26,113 nucleotides of DNA from JBCCSZ01 sp039199225 (GCA_039199225.1 JBCCSZ010000082.1:1-26113); one strand, 5' to 3'; shown: positions 5,854 to 13,789, counted from the stretch's first letter. Made by a program: numbers and translations. Notes: a model not told the origin generated them from the sequence alone.

Positions 5854-7719
5854 TTACCTTCCCATATGTACGAGCAGGACAGAAATGTCTGAGGGTGACA
5901 CGCCGCTGATGCGACTGGCTTGTCCAATCGTTCGAGGCTGCAACTGGTTGAGCTTCTCGCGAGCCTCTGCCGACAGCGCCTGCAGCTCGTTGTAATCAAA
6001 ACCATTCCGAAGTCGAACAGCTTCCAGTCGATTCATTTTTTCGACCATCTCCTGCTCGCGGCGAATGTAGCCTTCATACTTCATATTGATGCCTGCCAAG
6101 TTGATGCACTCTGGATCGTAAGACTGCAGGAAATCGTCGAGTTGCGGTAAGCTTTTGCGAAGGTCTTCGATTTCGATCCCTGGGCGAATAAGCACGCCGT
6201 GGGCTTTTACTTTTTGCTTGATAGACGCCGATGATTTGCTTTCGAGCAAAGGGTTGACTTGCTCTGGGCTAATGCTCAGCTTTCTAAAAAACTTCTCAAT
6301 GGCTGCCGTCGATTGGTTTTTGCGCTCGACTCTTTCCATCCGATCTTCCATTTGCTGCATACCCAGCTTATGTGCAATAGGCGTCAGGCGCAGGTCGGCA
6401 TTGTCTTGCCGGAGTAAGATGCGGTACTCGGCTCGGGAGGTAAACATTCGGTAGGGCTCCTTGGTCCCTTTGTTGACCAGATCGTCGATCAAAACGCCAA
6501 TGTAAGCTTCCGATCTTTTGAGGATCAAAGGCTCCTCCTCTCGGGTGGCTTGGTGGGCATTCAAACCAGCCATTAGTCCTTGGCAGGCTGCCTCCTCATA
6601 ACCTGTTGTGCCATTGATTTGCCCGGCAAAAAATAGGTTTTTAATCAGCCGTGTTTCAAGAGAAGTACTCAGCTGCGTAGGAGGAAAGAAATCGTATTCA
6701 ATGGCATAGCCAGGGCGAAACATTTTGGCATTTTCAAAGCCTGGTATCTTCCGCAATGCCTTGTATTGTACATCTTCCGGCAAGGAAGAGGAAAAGCCGT
6801 TGAGGTATATCTCCACTGTGTCCCATCCCTCTGGCTCAACAAACAACTGATGGCGATCCCGCTCTGCAAAGCGGTCGATTTTATCTTCTATGCTGGGGCA
6901 GTAACGCGGCCCTAAACCACGAATGCGACCATTGAACATGGGGGAGCGGTCGAAGCCGGTTTTGAGTAGTTCGTGTACTTCTCTATTGGTGTAAGCGATG
7001 TGACAAGGACGTTGTTTCTGTAGGCTGGGCGTATCCGTGTAAGAAAATCCGCCAGGGCTGTCGTCTCCATCTTGCTCTTCCATCTTGGACCAGTCCAGCG
7101 AGCGCCCATCCAAGCGAGGAGGTGTCCCTGTCTTCATGCGACCAGATTCGAAACCCAATTCCACCAATTGCTCGGTGATGCCTTTGGAGGCACGCTCTCC
7201 TGCCCGGCCGCCACCGAACTGCTTCTCGCCGATGTGAATCAGGCCGTTCAGGAAAGTACCGTTCGTTAAAACCACTGCCTGGCTTTCTATCTCAAGTCCC
7301 ATGCCCGTCCGAACGCCTTGTATACGGCCGTCTTTGACGATGATGCCTGTGATCATTTCCTGCCAAAAATCTATATTGGAGTGGGCTTCCAGCAGTTGTC
7401 GCCACTTGTTGGCAAAGAGCAGGCGATCACTTTGTGCGCGAGGGCTCCACATCGCAGGACCTTTGGAGCGGTTGAGCATCCGGAATTGGATCATGGTATG
7501 ATCTGTCACGATCCCGGAATAACCTCCCAAGGCGTCTACCTCTCTTACAATCTGGCCTTTGGCCACTCCTCCCATCGCAGGATTACAGGACATTTGGGCA
7601 ATGGTCTGCATGTTCATGGTGGCCAGCAAAACCTTAGAACCCATATTGGCCGCTGCAACGGCTGCCTCGCAACCTGCATGACCTGCGCCTACTACTATGA
7701 CATCATATTTTGGAAACAT
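5854..7719 (-). CDS. mnmG: tRNA uridine-5-carboxymethylaminomethyl modification enzyme MnmG (GidA)
   Basis: The 621-residue FAD-dependent protein is the usual full length. With its partner MnmE it installs the (carboxymethyl)aminomethyl group on wobble uridine 34 of tRNAs reading NNA/NNG codons. The N-terminus carries the dinucleotide-binding signature 'GAGHAGCEAA' (residues 11-20), followed by 'CNPAMGGVAKGQIVREVDALGG' starting near C45. Other family signatures are 'GTFLNGLIHIGEKQFGGGRAGE' near 155-175, 'RYCPSIEDKI' and the FAD-site 'FAGQINGTTGYEEAACQGLMAG' in the second half. The C-terminal helical domain that contacts MnmE and tRNA is present. Since the FAD motif begins at residue 11, the start cannot be much further downstream. 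A promoter element lies just four bases upstream of this ATG, implying a leaderless or near-leaderless transcript. No mnmE is in the window. Confidence 0.98.
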   Translation of the reverse strand: MFPKYDVIVVGAGHAGCEAAVAAANMGSKVLLATMNMQTIAQMSCNPAMGGVAKGQIVREVDALGGYSGIVTDHTMIQFRMLNRSKGPAMWSPRAQSDRLLFANKWRQLLEAHSNIDFWQEMITGIIVKDGRIQGVRTGMGLEIESQAVVLTNGTFLNGLIHIGEKQFGGGRAGERASKGITEQLVELGFESGRMKTGTPPRLDGRSLDWSKMEEQDGDDSPGGFSYTDTPSLQKQRPCHIAYTNREVHELLKTGFDRSPMFNGRIRGLGPRYCPSIEDKIDRFAERDRHQLFVEPEGWDTVEIYLNGFSSSLPEDVQYKALRKIPGFENAKMFRPGYAIEYDFFPPTQLSTSLETRLIKNLFFAGQINGTTGYEEAACQGLMAGLNAHQATREEEPLILKRSEAYIGVLIDDLVNKGTKEPYRMFTSRAEYRILLRQDNADLRLTPIAHKLGMQQMEDRMERVERKNQSTAAIEKFFRKLSISPEQVNPLLESKSSASIKQKVKAHGVLIRPGIEIEDLRKSLPQLDDFLQSYDPECINLAGINMKYEGYIRREQEMVEKMNRLEAVRLRNGFDYNELQALSAEAREKLNQLQPRTIGQASRISGVSPSDISVLLVHMGR

Positions 7720-7723
7720 AACA

Positions 7724-7755
7724 CAAAATTACTGCTTCTTAGCCCAACAAACAAA
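7724..7755 (-). promoter_or_regulatory. Bacteroidota promoter for mnmG abutting the start codon
   Basis: On the minus strand TTTG (7752-7755), a 20-base spacer and TAATTTTG (7724-7731) give a full match to the Bacteroidota promoter consensus. Only four bases (TGTT) separate the -7 box from the mnmG ATG at 7717-7719. Confidence 0.65.
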
Positions 7756-7898
7756 GGAAGGGAATGTTTTGAGAAGACAGAGCATTCCAATTTCTGGCCT
7801 ACACAGTGGAATCTCTTCCACCTCATTGCAAGATCATAACCTTTTCCAAGAGCGTTTCGTTAGAAATAATGTAATTTTACAGATCGAATTTTAAGATC

Positions 7899-9320
7899 AT
7901 GGTCAGACAAAAACTGGAAACAGAGCAAAAAGCTTTGGAGATCAACCTCAACGATCGGATTTATGGGACTTTCTCAGAAATAGGTGCCGGACAAGAAGTC
8001 GCCCGGTATTTCTTTCAGGTTGGCGCAGCTGCCGGAACGATTGCAAAGACAATGTCCGCCTATGACAAAATCTATTCCGATGAAATATATGGGGTAGAGG
8101 CCAAAGGGCGCTACGTCTGTGAATCGCGTTTGTACAAAATGCTGGACCACGAGTACGATCTCATGGTCAAGCGTCTGCAGCGCGAAAGAGTAGAGACCAA
8201 CTTCTTCGTTTTTGCCGATACAGTAGCAGCCATTAATTATCAAAAAACCATCAAAGGGGATGGTTGGATGGGGTTGCGCTTTCAATTGTCTCCCGAGGCA
8301 GAGCCCAACGACATTGTTTTACACGTCAAGATGTTGGACAATGACAACCGGCTACAGCAGCAAGCCATCGGCGTACTTGGCGTCAATCTCCTTTACGCTT
8401 GCTACACCTACTATGAAAATCCAGAAATAATGCTACAATCTTTGATGGACAACCTGCACGGTCGGGTAGCCATCGATATGATTCGCATTACCGGGCCGGA
8501 CTTTGAGCAGCTCGACAATCGCTTGTTGTGTCTGTTTTTGGTGAAGCACGGTTTGAGTGATGTAGCCATTTTTGGCCCGGATGGCCGCAGCTTGCATGCC
8601 TCTGAGTTTTTGTACAAAAAGCATGTGTTGGTCGTTCGTGGAAGCTTCCGGCCAGCAACATTGGTAAATATGGACATGGTTCGTACCAGCTGGGACCAAT
8701 TCAAGCAAGAACCCAAGGTGGATGCTTCCCGTTCGTATTTACTGACAGAAATTACCCTGGATAATCTTCGGGCGGAGGGGGAGTTGAATGCACAGGACTT
8801 TCTGGATCGGGCCGAATTGCTCTGTGCATTGGGGCAGACGGTGGTTGTATCCAATTGTCAGCAGCATCAAAAATTGATCACTTATTTATCTGATTACAGA
8901 ATATTGAGCTTGGGGCTGGTATTGGGCATTCGCCAACTCCTGGACGTAATCAGTGATAAGTACTACGAGAATATGGATGGGCGCTTGTTAGCAGCCTTTG
9001 GTCAGTTATTTACGCGCAATGTCAAAATGTATGTCTATCCAGCCATGCAAGAGGGCAGTGCAGAGCTGATGACGACAAAGAATCTGCCGGTCCCTGAAGG
9101 CATTAAATTTTTATATCAACACTTGCTCAACAGTCGACAAATTGTCGATTTAGAAAAATACGACGAAAAAGTACTCCACATTTATTCAAAAGCGGTATTG
9201 CAGATGCTGCAGCAGGATGAAGCTGGCTGGGAGGAGTTGGTACCCAAGAAAGTAGCAACCCTCATCAAGGAAAAATACCTCTTTGGATTCCCTTGTGAGA
9301 AGATGGAGTTTGAGTATTGA
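7899..9320 (+). CDS. Conserved protein of unknown function (473 aa)
   Basis: I do not recognise a characterised family. The protein has no signal peptide or transmembrane segment and appears cytosolic. A striking N-terminal block, 'LNDRIYGTFSEIGAGQEVARYFFQ' (split around residues 17-40), followed by 'AAAGTIAKTMSAYD' (43-56), has the look of a strongly conserved motif. From memory, similar proteins occur across Bacteroidota and some other phyla with unreliable labels such as TonB receptor or nicotinate-nucleotide adenylyltransferase; nothing visible here supports either label. There is no TonB-box/plug pattern and no HxGH nucleotidyltransferase signature. The middle (about 205-270) has 'ITGPDFEQLDNRLLCLFLVKHG' and 'DVAIFGPDG'. 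A promoter-like TAATTTTA (7872-7879) lies 19 bases upstream. The following genes 9361-11860 are close enough to be cotranscribed. Confidence 0.85.
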   Translation: MVRQKLETEQKALEINLNDRIYGTFSEIGAGQEVARYFFQVGAAAGTIAKTMSAYDKIYSDEIYGVEAKGRYVCESRLYKMLDHEYDLMVKRLQRERVETNFFVFADTVAAINYQKTIKGDGWMGLRFQLSPEAEPNDIVLHVKMLDNDNRLQQQAIGVLGVNLLYACYTYYENPEIMLQSLMDNLHGRVAIDMIRITGPDFEQLDNRLLCLFLVKHGLSDVAIFGPDGRSLHASEFLYKKHVLVVRGSFRPATLVNMDMVRTSWDQFKQEPKVDASRSYLLTEITLDNLRAEGELNAQDFLDRAELLCALGQTVVVSNCQQHQKLITYLSDYRILSLGLVLGIRQLLDVISDKYYENMDGRLLAAFGQLFTRNVKMYVYPAMQEGSAELMTTKNLPVPEGIKFLYQHLLNSRQIVDLEKYDEKVLHIYSKAVLQMLQQDEAGWEELVPKKVATLIKEKYLFGFPCEKMEFEY

Positions 9321-9360
9321 GCAACGCAGCGCAAAAGTCTGCTGCAACAACGAATTTGTG

Positions 9361-10254
9361 ATGAAAAGAATCAAACTAAGCATAAAATGGTTTTTGGGAA
9401 CCTTACTATCGGGCGTACTGCTAGTGGGCTGTGCAGAATCACCTTCTTCGGAGGCTGCAGAGGCCACGAAATGGCAAGCTCAAAATGGCGAACCCACCAC
9501 TGTTAAAGCAGTAAAAGAACTAAATGTTTCCCCTTCCGATTCACTTTCGAAAACCATTGATACTTTGGTGCGCAAAGAATTATCCCGCTTCGGCATCGAC
9601 TACCTTACCGGAAAATTTGAACCGGCGGCACATAAAGATTTTATTGAAATAGCCAAGGTGCATGCATCGCGGCCAGGCATGTATTTACGCAAAGATGCCT
9701 ATGAGGCTTTTCGCCAGATGTTTGAAGCGGCGGAGAAAGATGGTGTTCGCTTGATTATAAAATCTGCTACGCGCAATTTTGAGGCTCAAAAAGCCATCTG
9801 GGAGGGCAAGTGGATAGGAAGTCGCTTACTAGAGGGAGGTGTAAATGCTGCCAAGCAGTATCCAGACCCCAAGGAGCGCGCTCTGAAAATCTTGGAGTGG
9901 AGTTCTATGCCGGGTACCAGTCGCCATCACTGGGGGACAGACATAGATATGAATGCTTTTGTCAATGAATATTTTGAGACAGGGGTCGGTTTAAAGGTAT
10001 ATCAGTGGTTGGAAGCAAATGCAGCCTCCTACGGTTTTTGTCAACCTTACACACCAAAGGGTGAAAAACGTCCTTATGGCTACAATGAAGAGAAGTGGCA
10101 CTGGTCTTATCTGCCAGTTTCCATACAATTAATCAGCGAGGCGCGTTCTACTTTGAAAGACGATGCCATCAGTGGCTTCAAAGGAGCGCAGGTTGCTCCA
10201 TCCATCGGAGTGATCGAAAAGTATGTCCTTGGCATCAGCGAAAAATGTTTATAA
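9361..10254 (+). CDS. M15-family (VanY/DacY-type) D-Ala-D-Ala carboxypeptidase lipoprotein
   Basis: The 297-residue protein starts with a lipoprotein signal peptide (MKRIKLSIKW..., lipobox LVGC, lipidated C24). A Ser/Glu-rich linker follows, then a peptidase M15B-type zinc domain at about residues 85-262. Zinc-site residues are H189 and D196 in 'SRHHWGTDID' (187-196) and H247 in 'EEKWHWS', with E244 as likely catalytic base. Family members trim the terminal D-Ala of peptidoglycan stem peptides, so the protein is probably anchored facing the periplasm. A TTG at 9283 would extend the frame by 26 residues into the previous gene, but those residues do not form a signal peptide; the ATG at 9361 does. 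It begins 40 bases after the preceding stop and ends 29 bases before the redoxin gene. Confidence 0.9.
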   Translation: MKRIKLSIKWFLGTLLSGVLLVGCAESPSSEAAEATKWQAQNGEPTTVKAVKELNVSPSDSLSKTIDTLVRKELSRFGIDYLTGKFEPAAHKDFIEIAKVHASRPGMYLRKDAYEAFRQMFEAAEKDGVRLIIKSATRNFEAQKAIWEGKWIGSRLLEGGVNAAKQYPDPKERALKILEWSSMPGTSRHHWGTDIDMNAFVNEYFETGVGLKVYQWLEANAASYGFCQPYTPKGEKRPYGYNEEKWHWSYLPVSIQLISEARSTLKDDAISGFKGAQVAPSIGVIEKYVLGISEKCL

Positions 10255-10283
10255 ACTCGAATCAAATCAATATATAACTCAAT

Positions 10284-10844
10284 ATGGCACTCACAGAATC
10301 TAATATGTTGGCCCTTGGTACGGAAGCCCCAGACTTTGCGCTTCCCGATACGGTCAGCGGTCAAACCGTTCAGTTAGCAGATATTCCATCGGACAAGGCG
10401 ATGGTTCTGATGTTCATTTGCAATCACTGTCCCTACGTCATTCACGTCAATCAAGGAATCGTTGCACTTGCGAAAGATTATCAGGAAAAAGGAGTTGGCT
10501 TTGTTGCGATCAGTTCCAATGATGTTGAAAACTATCCAGCCGATGCACCGGATAAGATGAAAGTACATGCCGGACAGGAAGGTTATACTTTTCCCTATCT
10601 ATACGATGAGACGCAGGAGGTGGCCAAGGCATATGATGCGGCCTGCACGCCTGATTTTTATGTTTTCGATGGCAATAGAAGGTTGGTATATCGTGGCCAG
10701 ATGGATGGTTCGCGGCCGGGGTCTGGTGTACCTGTCACAGGGGAAGACCTCCGAGCAGCTTTGGATGCCGTATTGGCTGGCGGGGCCGTTACAGACATGC
10801 AGCGTCCAAGTGCCGGTTGTAACATCAAGTGGAAAAAGCAATGA
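10284..10844 (+). CDS. AhpC/TSA-type redoxin, thioredoxin-fold, CNHC active site
   Basis: The 186-residue cytosolic protein has a thioredoxin-like AhpC/TSA domain: 'GTEAPDFALPD' (12-22) and 'VLMFICNHCPYVIHVNQGI' (41-59), then 'GVGFVAISSND'. The redox centre is C46-N47-H48-C49 in place of the CGPC of thioredoxin. The conserved end, 'RPSAGCNIKWK', adds a third cysteine. Such proteins are expected to act as thiol peroxidases or oxidoreductases, but the substrate is not known. No signal peptide is present. Its stop overlaps the start of the next gene in an ATGA junction, indicating translational coupling. Confidence 0.88.
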   Translation: MALTESNMLALGTEAPDFALPDTVSGQTVQLADIPSDKAMVLMFICNHCPYVIHVNQGIVALAKDYQEKGVGFVAISSNDVENYPADAPDKMKVHAGQEGYTFPYLYDETQEVAKAYDAACTPDFYVFDGNRRLVYRGQMDGSRPGSGVPVTGEDLRAALDAVLAGGAVTDMQRPSAGCNIKWKKQ

Positions 10845-11215
10845 TAAAGGATCAAAAAGTACAAATGGAAGAGTGGGAGTTGGATTTTGCTTGGTTGGAA
10901 GTTCGGCATTTTGTGAAAGACAGTGTGGGACGCACTGACCTGCCCAATCTAAATGCCATTTTGTTTTTGGTAGGCATACAAGAGTTGGGTTTCATCAAAG
11001 ACAAGTATACCAAAGAAGAGAAGCAAGACCTGATGCACATCGCAGTTTGTGAATTATTGAGCCAAGATGGCTTCTACGAATTTGTGGGGCGCGATGAGGA
11101 AGGCTGGCCACATTATCAGCCGCTCCGGCCGCCAACTGCCAAAGGAGTCAAGGAACAGGAACGTTTATTGAAAGAGAAATTGATACAATATTTTCAACCT
11201 CAAATTAAAAAATAG
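10841..11215 (+). CDS. Conserved hypothetical protein (124 aa)
   Basis: A 124-residue soluble protein with no recognisable domain name. It contains 'DFAWLEVRHFVKDSVG' near the N-terminus and 'LPNLNAILFLVGIQELG' in the middle, followed by a charged C-terminal half with 'EEKQDLMHIAVCELLSQDG' and a 'GWPHYQPLRPP' stretch. The ATG at 10841 overlaps the upstream TGA as ATGA, so it is preferred over the GTG at 10829. Tight coupling to the redoxin gene, and only three bases before the cyclophilin gene, suggest a shared transcript and perhaps a linked role in protein folding or redox. That link is inference only. Confidence 0.8.
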   Translation: MIKDQKVQMEEWELDFAWLEVRHFVKDSVGRTDLPNLNAILFLVGIQELGFIKDKYTKEEKQDLMHIAVCELLSQDGFYEFVGRDEEGWPHYQPLRPPTAKGVKEQERLLKEKLIQYFQPQIKK

Positions 11216-11218
11216 AAC

Positions 11219-11860
11219 ATGAAACGCTTTTTGCTACTTGTGATGGCAGCCATTTGGCTTTCGTCTTGTGGTGATCAAAAAACTTATGTCGAGATTCAAA
11301 CCGATTATGGCAACATGAAAGTGATGCTCTACGATGAAACACCTAGGCATCGCGATAACTTCATCAAATTGGTTAAGGAGGGTTTTTACGACGACTTGCT
11401 TTTTCATAGAGTGATATCTGGCTTTATGATCCAAGGGGGCGATCCCGACTCAAAAGGTGCAGCTCCCAATCAACAATTGGGGCAGGGCGGACCTGGCTAC
11501 ACATTGGAGCAAGAAATTGGTTTTCCACATTTCAAAGGGGCGCTTTCGGCTGCTCGCTTGCCCGATGCCATGAATCCCTCCAAGGCTTCTTCTGGTTCTC
11601 AGTTTTACATCGTTCAGGGAGCCACACAGTCTGCTCAGTTTTTGGACATGATGGAAGCCCAGAAGGGTTTTAAGTACAGTCCACAACAAAGAGAAGTCTA
11701 TCAGACAGAAGGAGGCTATCCCTCTTTAGATGCAGAATACACGGTTTTTGGAGAAGTAGTAGAGGGCTTTGATGTCATCGATAAGATTGCAGCTGTACCA
11801 ACCGCGCAATTTGATCGGCCAGCAGAAGATGTCAAAATGAAAATTGTAATGTCTAAGTAA
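11219..11860 (+). CDS. Cyclophilin-type peptidyl-prolyl cis-trans isomerase lipoprotein
   Basis: The 213-residue protein has a short lipoprotein signal (MKRFLLLVMAAIWLSSC, lipidated C17) and a cyclophilin domain covering about residues 22-212. Typical landmarks are 'TPRHRDNFIKL' (41-51), 'FHRVISGFMIQGGDP' (62-76), 'KGALSAARLPD', 'SSGSQFYIVQG' (120-130) and 'YTVFGEVVEGFDVIDKIA'. It is expected to catalyse proline isomerisation during folding of exported proteins on the periplasmic side of a membrane. An insertion rich in Q and K ('MMEAQKGFKYSPQQREVYQ', near 144-162) separates two core parts and is shared with the next cyclophilin gene. Together they look like a tandem duplication. It follows the unknown 124-residue gene by three bases. 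Confidence 0.95.
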   Translation: MKRFLLLVMAAIWLSSCGDQKTYVEIQTDYGNMKVMLYDETPRHRDNFIKLVKEGFYDDLLFHRVISGFMIQGGDPDSKGAAPNQQLGQGGPGYTLEQEIGFPHFKGALSAARLPDAMNPSKASSGSQFYIVQGATQSAQFLDMMEAQKGFKYSPQQREVYQTEGGYPSLDAEYTVFGEVVEGFDVIDKIAAVPTAQFDRPAEDVKMKIVMSK

Positions 11861-11890
11861 CGTATGCGTGATAAGGCTAAAGAATGAGCG

Positions 11891-11920
11891 CTGGAGAACT
11901 CACCATCCAGTCTTTGTTTT
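11891..11920 (+). terminator. Weak candidate terminator after first cyclophilin gene
   Basis: CTGGA (11891-11895) and TCCAG (11906-11910) form a short stem with a ten-base loop, followed by the T-rich tail TCTTTGTTTT (11911-11920). The stem is short, so support is modest. Confidence 0.35.
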
Positions 11921-11938
11921 AGAGTCGAAATGCAACCA

Positions 11939-11950
11939 TCGGTTAACCGA
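11939..11950. promoter_or_regulatory. Perfect 12-bp palindrome upstream of the PKD-cyclophilin gene
   Basis: TCGGTTAACCGA is a perfect dyad with no spacer, ending 16 bases before the ATG at 11967. The position suits a dimeric regulator's operator near the transcription start, but no cognate regulator is visible in the window. Confidence 0.3.
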
Positions 11951-11966
11951 AAATAATGATCTTTAA

Positions 11967-12860
11967 ATGAGAAATACTGTAAAATTCAGTTTGTATTTTT
12001 GTACAATGGTATTGTTGGCTGCTTGTTCGAAGCCATTGGCCAATTTTACTTACAGCCCGGAAGAGTCTAAGGTGCCAGCTAGGGTTCAGTTTAAAAACGA
12101 GTCCAAGAAGGCCGAAACGTATGAGTGGGATTTTGGAGATGGCAACAAGTCCACGGAGGAATCTCCCGAGCATCGCTACTTGTCTTCTGGCGATTATACC
12201 ATCGTACTAAAAGCCTCCAAAGGAGATAAGTCTACAACTAAATCAACAACGATCACCATTAAACCCCCAGAACTCTGTATGGTAGAAATTGAAACAGAAT
12301 TTGGTACAATGACAGTCCTACTGTCCGATGCCACACCACAACATCGCGATAATTTTATTAAACTGGCCGAGGAAGGATTCTACGATGGCATCATCTTCCA
12401 CCGCGTCATCAACGGCTTTATGGTCCAGGGTGGAGACCCTCGTTCCAAAGGAGACAATCCGGGCAATAATTTGGGCTCTGGTGGTCCTGGTTACCAGGTA
12501 CCTGCCGAATTCGTCGATAGCCTTGTTCACATCAAGGGAGCCATCGCCGCTGCGCGTACTCCCGACCAAGTAAATCCAGAGAAGAAGTCCTCTGGTTCTC
12601 AATTTTATATTGTACAGGGCAAGAAGGTGACAGAACGCGAACTCAATATGATCGAGGCGCGCAAAGACTTTCGCTATTCCAAAGAACAGCGCGATGCCTA
12701 TCTCGAAAAAGGAGGTACACCCTTTCTGGATAAAGACTATACCGTTTTCGGTCACGTCATCTCTGGTTTTGATGTAATTGACAAAATCGCGAATACCCCT
12801 ACCGGCAGAGGCGATCGTCCGGAAAAGGATATTCGAATGAAGATCAGAGTCATTCAATAA
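11967..12860 (+). CDS. PKD domain-cyclophilin fusion lipoprotein (PPIase)
   Basis: The 297-residue protein has a lipoprotein signal (lipobox LAAC, lipidated C20). A PKD domain occupies about residues 24-98, recognised by 'YEWDFGDGNKSTEESPEHRY' (52-71), and a cyclophilin domain spans about 104-297. The isomerase part closely parallels the preceding gene ('TPQHRDNFIKLAEEGFYD', 'FHRVINGFMVQGGDPRSKGD', 'SSGSQFYIVQG', 'YTVFGHVISGFDVIDKIA'), including the same inserted segment before 'YLEKGG'. PKD domains are immunoglobulin-like modules common in surface and secreted Bacteroidota proteins, where they mediate protein or glycan contacts. The fusion suggests a chaperone positioned on a partner in the envelope. 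It has its own 106-base upstream gap with a 12-bp palindrome, so it may be regulated separately from its paralogue. Confidence 0.93.
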   Translation: MRNTVKFSLYFCTMVLLAACSKPLANFTYSPEESKVPARVQFKNESKKAETYEWDFGDGNKSTEESPEHRYLSSGDYTIVLKASKGDKSTTKSTTITIKPPELCMVEIETEFGTMTVLLSDATPQHRDNFIKLAEEGFYDGIIFHRVINGFMVQGGDPRSKGDNPGNNLGSGGPGYQVPAEFVDSLVHIKGAIAAARTPDQVNPEKKSSGSQFYIVQGKKVTERELNMIEARKDFRYSKEQRDAYLEKGGTPFLDKDYTVFGHVISGFDVIDKIANTPTGRGDRPEKDIRMKIRVIQ

Positions 12861-12908
12861 GTATCGGATTGTAGATTTCTAATGCTATCTTTACTACAAC
12901 TTGCTTTC

Positions 12909-12916
12909 TAACTTTG
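12909..12916 (+). promoter_or_regulatory. Bacteroidota -7 element before the ROK kinase gene
   Basis: TAACTTTG matches TAnnTTTG and lies 16 bases upstream of the ATG at 12933. Predicted transcription start is about 12921, giving a leader near 12 bases. No clear TTTG at -33. Confidence 0.5.
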
Positions 12917-12932
12917 AATAAAAATATTGGAC

Positions 12933-13706
12933 ATGCAAAAACAGACCATGCTGGGTGTCGATGTAGGAGGGTCTGGAATCAAGGGTGGCCTTGTGAACAT
13001 TCAGACAGGTGAGATGCTGGGAGAACGCTTTCGGGTAGAGACACCCAAACCCTCCAAACCAGAGGCAGTAGCGGAAGCCTTCAAAAAAGTCATTGCACAT
13101 TTTGAATGGAACGATGTTGTCGGCTGTGGCTTTCCATCTGTCGTCAAAAATGGCGTCACGATGACGGCTGCAAATATCGATAAAGAGTGGGTCGGAACCA
13201 ACGCGAAGGAAATCTTGTCAAATGCTTGTGGGCATGAGGTATTCATTCGAAACGATGCCGACTTGGCTGGATTAGCCGAAATCAAGTTTGGCGTTGGGAA
13301 AGACAGCCAGGAAGGGACAAACTTACTCATCACGATTGGCTCTGGGTTGGGTTCTGCCCTATTTGTCAATGGTCAATTGGTTCCCAATACAGAATTTGGC
13401 CATCTCTATCTAAAAGGTCATCGCGTCATTGCTGAGCATTATGCGGCAGACAGTATTCGCAAAAGAGAAGACTTATCCTGGAAAGTTTGGGGCAAGCGTT
13501 TCAACCAATACCTTCAGCATTTGGAATCCTTATTTACTCCTAATATGATTATTTTAGGAGGTGGCGCGAGTAAGAAATATGCAAAGTTTTCCGATCAGTT
13601 GGAATTGCGTACCAAAGTGATACCTGCTAAATTGCTCAACAGTGCAGGCATTATTGGTGCGGCTTATCTGGCTCATCAGATGAAAAATAAATTGACGCCA
13701 GCCTAA
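12933..13706 (+). CDS. ppgK: ROK-family kinase, polyphosphate glucokinase type
   Basis: The 257-residue protein has the ROK/ASKHA nucleotide-binding fold. The phosphate-1 motif is 'GVDVGGSGIKGGLV' (8-21), the catalytic aspartate is in 'RNDADLAGLAE' (N107, D108), and the phosphate-2 region is 'TIGSGLGSALFVNGQLVPNTEFGH' beginning near 134. It lacks the CxCGxxGCxE zinc motif found in most ROK sugar kinases and repressors. The 'LVPNTEFGH' block, the 'WGKRFNQYLQHLESLF' helix and 'NSAGIIGAAYLA' near the C-terminus agree with strictly polyphosphate-dependent or ATP/polyphosphate glucokinases. Expected reaction: glucose to glucose-6-phosphate using polyphosphate. A TTG at 12927 would add two residues, but the ATG at 12933 is preferred. 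Donor preference needs an assay; family call is strong. Confidence 0.88.
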   Translation: MQKQTMLGVDVGGSGIKGGLVNIQTGEMLGERFRVETPKPSKPEAVAEAFKKVIAHFEWNDVVGCGFPSVVKNGVTMTAANIDKEWVGTNAKEILSNACGHEVFIRNDADLAGLAEIKFGVGKDSQEGTNLLITIGSGLGSALFVNGQLVPNTEFGHLYLKGHRVIAEHYAADSIRKREDLSWKVWGKRFNQYLQHLESLFTPNMIILGGGASKKYAKFSDQLELRTKVIPAKLLNSAGIIGAAYLAHQMKNKLTPA

Positions 13707-13741
13707 AACTGATTTTAGGTTCACCAAAGTAAGTAAGAGAT

Positions 13742-13763
13742 GCTTGAGAAGTTGTTCTCAGGC
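13742..13763. terminator. Possible bidirectional hairpin between convergent genes
   Basis: GCTTGAGAA (13742-13750) pairs with TTCTCAGGC (13755-13763) around a GTTG loop, nine base pairs with one G-T. It lies in the 83-base gap between the convergent kinase and M48-like genes. No T-run follows on either side, so termination is only suggested by position and stem. Confidence 0.4.
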
Positions 13764-13789
13764 TTGCAAGGCATTGGTAGAAGTAATCC

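Noticed and set aside
12318..12857. Minus-strand open frame of 179 codons.
   Set aside because: Antisense to the cyclophilin domain; no recognisable motif.
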